Assembly: GCA_016190945.1 (NCBI GenBank)
Contig: JACPPO010000127.1
Location: 1-44,310, forward strand
DNA: 44,310 nucleotides
Reading direction: 5' to 3'
Origin: Acidobacteriota bacterium
GTDB taxonomy: Bacteria; Acidobacteriota; Vicinamibacteria; Vicinamibacterales; UBA2999
Every line of letters begins with the position of its first letter. Position 1 is the first letter of the stretch. Shown in pieces: positions 40,724 to 44,310 of the stretch. The translations under genes and the position numbers were made by a program. The notes beneath the pieces were generated by a model. That model was not told where the DNA came from. It searched no databases and worked only from the letters and a program-made list of their open reading frames with translations.

Positions 40724-40917
40724 CGTGGTCGACACGCGTCGTCCGTGACGCGGCGCGAGAGCCGCGGAGGACAATTCGCCTGAAAAGGGCCTCGTTCTCG
40801 GCCGGGTTGGACCGTCGAACCTGGTACACGGTTTGCTCGACCGTAGTAAGCTGTTGACGCGCGTAAAGCGCTTGCGCGCCGTGTGAACCCGTGACTATAT
40901 TTGGATTTGGGCCTTTC

Positions 40918-41271
40918 ATGCGCCTCTCGTCCCCGCTCTTAGTGTTTCTCTTGACGCTGAGCGCGGCGCCGCTGGCGGCCGATGCCCGCACCGACGCCAA
41001 GAAGCAGGTCGAGTTCGGGATTGCGGTGGCGCGGCGTGGCCTGTGGCGCGAGGCGATCTACCGGTGGGAGCGTGCCGCCCAGATCGACCCCACCTACGCC
41101 GCCGCGCATAACAACCTCGCGATCGCCTACGAGCACGAGGGCGATCCGGACAAGGCACGCGCGGCGTATGAGAAAGCGGTTGAGCTCGAACCCAACAACA
41201 CGCTCATCAAGCAGAACTACGAGCTGTTCAAGGAAATCAATGACCGCGCGACTCGGCAGGACAATCAGTAG
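40918..41271 (+). CDS. Exported TPR protein
   Basis: Signal peptide MRLSSPLLVFLLTLSAAPLAADA; TPR consensus AAHNNLAIAYEHEGDPDKARAAYEKAVELEPNN. Confidence 0.82.
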   Translation: MRLSSPLLVFLLTLSAAPLAADARTDAKKQVEFGIAVARRGLWREAIYRWERAAQIDPTYAAAHNNLAIAYEHEGDPDKARAAYEKAVELEPNNTLIKQNYELFKEINDRATRQDNQ

Positions 41272-42010
41272 TCTTGCTGCGGTCGTCATGACCGCGGCGT
41301 GCACCAGCTACTACGAGATCTCGGTTGAGACGCCTATCCGTCCAAAGCTCGACGTGTCGGCGTTCCAGCGTGTGCTGGTGGCGGGCTTCATCGCGGGCGG
41401 CACCGATGATGTTGATGGGAACCTCGAGACCACGCGCCTGTTGCGCAGCCAGCTGCGGACCAAGTCGGAGCTGCGCGTCATCGATACTGACATCCTCCCC
41501 CTGATGGAAGTGGCCGCTGAAGGGCGCGCGACAAGCGACGCGCCAGCTGAAGGCGAAGGCCCGCCGGTGGCAAGCGCGATCCGGGAAGACGCGGACCTCG
41601 AGCCGTACGAGCATCTATTCGCCAACGTCGAGTACTGGAAGCGAATCGGCGAGGAGTATCAGCAGCCGCTCATTGTCACCGGCACGGTGATGTTTGCGCC
41701 GCAGGCGCGGTCGGGCATCGTCCAGCGCGACCAGGAGGTCTACGACTCGTTCGGGCGACGGCGCGTCGTCCCCGTCCGCACCTACATGGAGCGGAAGGGG
41801 TTCGTGCTCAAGCCCCGCTTTATTTTCATCGACGGACGGACGGGGTCGGTCCTCCACTCGGAAAACTTTCGGGAGGAGATTCTGTACAACGCCAACCAGA
41901 CGTCGCCCGCCTTGTCCTCGTATTTTGAGCTGATGGACCGGCTGATCCCGAGCTTCCTGAGCACGCTGAGCAGCCAGAAGATCAAGGGCACCCGCGTTTT
42001 GCTGCAGTAG
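41240..42010 (+). CDS. Putative lipoprotein of unknown function
   Basis: MTARLGRTISSLAAVVMTAACTSYYEISV lipobox; overlaps the TPR gene end; 256 aa. Confidence 0.75.
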   Translation: MTARLGRTISSLAAVVMTAACTSYYEISVETPIRPKLDVSAFQRVLVAGFIAGGTDDVDGNLETTRLLRSQLRTKSELRVIDTDILPLMEVAAEGRATSDAPAEGEGPPVASAIREDADLEPYEHLFANVEYWKRIGEEYQQPLIVTGTVMFAPQARSGIVQRDQEVYDSFGRRRVVPVRTYMERKGFVLKPRFIFIDGRTGSVLHSENFREEILYNANQTSPALSSYFELMDRLIPSFLSTLSSQKIKGTRVLLQ

Positions 42011-42066
42011 AGGTCCTGCCCGCCCGGCGGGTCCGCTGCGCACCACCCGCCCGACGACCCCGCTGT

Positions 42067-42110
42067 CGGCGGAGGTAGTGGTCAAGTAAACTTGTCCACT
42101 ACCTCCGCTG
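42067..42110. repeat. Near-perfect 21-bp-arm inverted repeat, 2-nt loop
   Basis: CGGCGGAGGTAGTGGTCAAGT-AA-ACTTGTCCACTACCTCCGCTG, 19/21 paired. Confidence 0.8.
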
Positions 42111-42156
42111 CCGGGGGCTTCCAACAGCAGCAAAGCCGGGTTAAGCTGGATCCTTT

Positions 42157-42184
42157 GCACGGGCCGGCTTTCGGCCCGTCGTGC
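42157..42184 (+). promoter_or_regulatory. GC-rich hairpin in rplU leader
   Basis: GCACGGGCCG-GCTTT-CGGCCCGTcGTGC ends 22 nt before the GTG start. Confidence 0.45.
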
Positions 42185-42205
42185 CAACTCAACCGAGGTA
42201 ATGTC

Positions 42206-42520
42206 GTGTACGCCATCATTCAGGCCCGTGGCCGCCAGCTCAAGGTGACGCCCGGCGCCGTCGTCGAGATCGACGGAACACCGGGCGAACGTGGGTCCGA
42301 ATTCACGTTCGATCGGGTGCTGCTCGTCGAAAAGGACGCCGGTGAGATCCTGGCGGGCGCGCCATTTGTCGCCAATGCGCGCGTCCTTGGCGTGGTGGAC
42401 GGTGAGTCGCGCGGACCCAAGCTCCGCGTATTCAAGAAGAAGCGGCGCAAGGGGTTCCGGAAAACCCGCGGACATCGCAGCATCTTTACGCGGGTGCGGA
42501 TCACCGACATTCAGGTGTAG
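42206..42520 (+). CDS. rplU: 50S ribosomal protein L21
   Basis: [22 protein letters not shown]..; [29 protein letters not shown] start with GAGG upstream. Confidence 0.95.
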   Translation: MYAIIQARGRQLKVTPGAVVEIDGTPGERGSEFTFDRVLLVEKDAGEILAGAPFVANARVLGVVDGESRGPKLRVFKKKRRKGFRKTRGHRSIFTRVRITDIQV

Positions 42521-42558
42521 GGGCGGGTCGTGAGACCCGCCCAAGCAGGTTTTCAATC

Positions 42559-42816
42559 ATGGCTACTAAAAAAGGGCAAGGCAGTTCACGCAACGGCCGG
42601 GACAGCAACTCACAGCGCCTGGGCGTCAAGCGTCACGACGGGAACCTTGTCACGGGCGGCTCGATCCTGGTGCGCCAGAAGGGACGCCGCTTCGAACCCG
42701 GCCTGAACGTCGGGCTCGGCAAGGATCACACGCTCTTCGCGAAGCTGGATGGCAAGGTCCGGTTCGAAGATCATGGCCAGCACGGCCGCCGTATCTCCGT
42801 CATTCCTGTTGCCTAG
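42559..42816 (+). CDS. rpmA: 50S ribosomal protein L27
   Basis: [65 protein letters not shown]. Confidence 0.97.
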   Translation: MATKKGQGSSRNGRDSNSQRLGVKRHDGNLVTGGSILVRQKGRRFEPGLNVGLGKDHTLFAKLDGKVRFEDHGQHGRRISVIPVA

Positions 42817-42872
42817 GCTTTGGGCATCAGGCTTGTGGCTTTGGGCCGGAGCCTGAACGCCCAAAGCCTAGG
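42812..42872. terminator. Repeat-built stem-loop between rpmA and obgE
   Basis: Perfect 14-bp arms CCTAGGCTTTGGGC / GCCCAAAGCCTAGG with nested CAGGCT/AGCCTG; starts at rpmA stop. Confidence 0.6.
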
Positions 42873-42898
42873 CGCCCAAAGCCGTATACTGATCTTCG

Positions 42899-43972
42899 AT
42901 GTTCGTCGATGAGGTGGACATCCATGTGACCGCCGGCGACGGCGGGTGCGGCTGTCTCAGTTTTCGGCGCGAGAAGTTCGTCCCCCGCGGCGGCCCTGAC
43001 GGAGGCGACGGCGGTCTTGGCGGCTCCGTCTACATCGTCGCCTCCCCCCGCAAGAACACGCTCGTCGACTTCCGTTACCATCCAGAGTTCGAAGCCCGGC
43101 GCGGCCAGCACGGACAGGGCGCCAACAGGACCGGCCATAGCGCGGACGATCTCGACATCGAGGTCCCCGTCGGCACCCTCGTCTTTGAAAAGGTGCCTGG
43201 AGGAGAAAAGACGGCCGCTCTGGGCGACGGGATGCGGTTACTGGCGGACCTGACCGAGGAGAACCAGAAGGTTCTTATCGCGAAAGGGGGACGTGGCGGG
43301 CGGGGTAACGCACGCTTCGTGTCGGCGACCAATCGCGCGCCGCGGCGCGTCGAGCCGGGCGAGCCGGGCGAAGAGCGATTTCTGCGGCTCCAGCTAAAGC
43401 TGATTGCGGACGTGGGACTCGTGGGCTTTCCCAACGCCGGCAAATCCACGCTGATTGCCAGAATCTCGGCCGCCCGTCCCAAGATCGCGGATTACCCCTT
43501 CACGACGCTGACCCCAAACCTCGGCGTCGTCACGCTGAGCGACGATCGCAGCTTCGTGGTGGCCGACGTCCCGGGACTAATCCAGGGTGCCCACGCCGGC
43601 CATGGGCTGGGCGATCGCTTCCTTCGCCACATCGAACGCACCAAGGTGCTCATCCATCTCGTGGACGTGTCGGGCGCATCAGGCCGGGATCCTGTCCAGG
43701 ACTTCGACACGATCCTCGAAGAGCTGAGCCTGTTCGACCCGAAGGTCGCCGCGAAGCCGCAGATCGTCGCCGCCAACAAGATCGACGCGCTCGACGATCC
43801 GTCGCGGCTCACGGGGCTTGAACGGCGCGTCAGGACACTGGAGCTCCCGTTCTGCCGCATCTCAGGCGTCACCGGCGAAGGGGTCGATGACCTGCTCGAG
43901 GCGGCGTGGCGACGGATTGCCGCCGTGCGCGAAACCGGTGCCGAGGCGGCACTCTCGTTACGCGACGCATGA
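42899..43972 (+). CDS. obgE: Obg-family GTPase
   Basis: [80 protein letters not shown]. Confidence 0.97.
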   Translation: MFVDEVDIHVTAGDGGCGCLSFRREKFVPRGGPDGGDGGLGGSVYIVASPRKNTLVDFRYHPEFEARRGQHGQGANRTGHSADDLDIEVPVGTLVFEKVPGGEKTAALGDGMRLLADLTEENQKVLIAKGGRGGRGNARFVSATNRAPRRVEPGEPGEERFLRLQLKLIADVGLVGFPNAGKSTLIARISAARPKIADYPFTTLTPNLGVVTLSDDRSFVVADVPGLIQGAHAGHGLGDRFLRHIERTKVLIHLVDVSGASGRDPVQDFDTILEELSLFDPKVAAKPQIVAANKIDALDDPSRLTGLERRVRTLELPFCRISGVTGEGVDDLLEAAWRRIAAVRETGAEAALSLRDA

Positions 43973-44310
43973 CGCGGCGGCTGGGCGTGCTCGGAGGCAC
44001 CTTCGATCCCGTGCACTACGGTCACCTCGATGCCGCGGCCGCCGCGCGCTCCGCGCTGGCGCTCGACGACGTCCTGTTCATGCCGTCTCACGACCCTCCG
44101 CATCGACGGGTCGACCCGCATGCGACAGCCTTCCAACGGTTTGCGCTCGTGGCGCTCGCCATCAACGGCATCGAGGGCTACAAAGCGTCCGACGTGGAGC
44201 TGCGCCGCGAAGGCAGCTCGTATACATCCGACACCCTGCGCGCGCTCCATGCGGCAGGCTGGGCACCGACGCAGCTTTTCTTCATCCTCGGCGTCGACGC
44301 CTTCGCAGAA
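43969..44310 (+). CDS. nadD: Nicotinate-nucleotide adenylyltransferase, truncated by window end
   Basis: [50 protein letters not shown] overlap with obgE; absent from the ORF track because it has no stop in the window. Confidence 0.93.
   Translation, partial: MTRRLGVLGGTFDPVHYGHLDAAAAARSALALDDVLFMPSHDPPHRRVDPHATAFQRFALVALAINGIEGYKASDVELRREGSSYTSDTLRALHAAGWAPTQLFFILGVDAFAE

Overview
This is a GC-rich bacterial chromosomal segment. Gene content and repeat style suggest Acidobacteriota/Vicinamibacteria; that is inference and no search was run. I support about 35 protein-coding genes and no tRNA, rRNA, CRISPR array or intact IS element. Main blocks: (1) the N-terminus of a B12-dependent ribonucleotide reductase with an in-frame TAG; (2) an NtrB/NtrC-type pair; (3) a ~20 kb co-directional minus-strand run: hslV-hslU-sigma54 activator-lipoprotein-transaldolase-carboxyltransferase-NarX/NarL-like pair-biotin carboxylase-BCCP-TamB-BamA/TamA-SurA_N; (4) an ~8.8 kb mostly plus-strand segment (PEGA protein, APC permease, HTH-receiver protein, ABC-F, second NtrB/NtrC pair) lying between xerC and hslV of an otherwise recognisable dprA-topA-trmFO-xerC-hslV-hslU order; (5) rplU-rpmA-obgE-nadD. 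No obviously new defence or biosynthetic system is visible. The most unusual signal is several families of short dispersed repeats (TTTGGGN heptamers, GGTCAAAG, CGGAGACA, and a TIR-bounded GGGCGGACCT element). They sit in spacers and have also been taken in frame into genes: signal peptides, the ABC-F linker, a XerC insertion, a TopA linker and the TrmFO C-terminus. Other leads are candidate NrdR boxes, an insertion in a histidine kinase DHp hairpin, an HTH-receiver protein with a three-half-site palindrome upstream, and a 21-bp-arm hairpin upstream of rplU.
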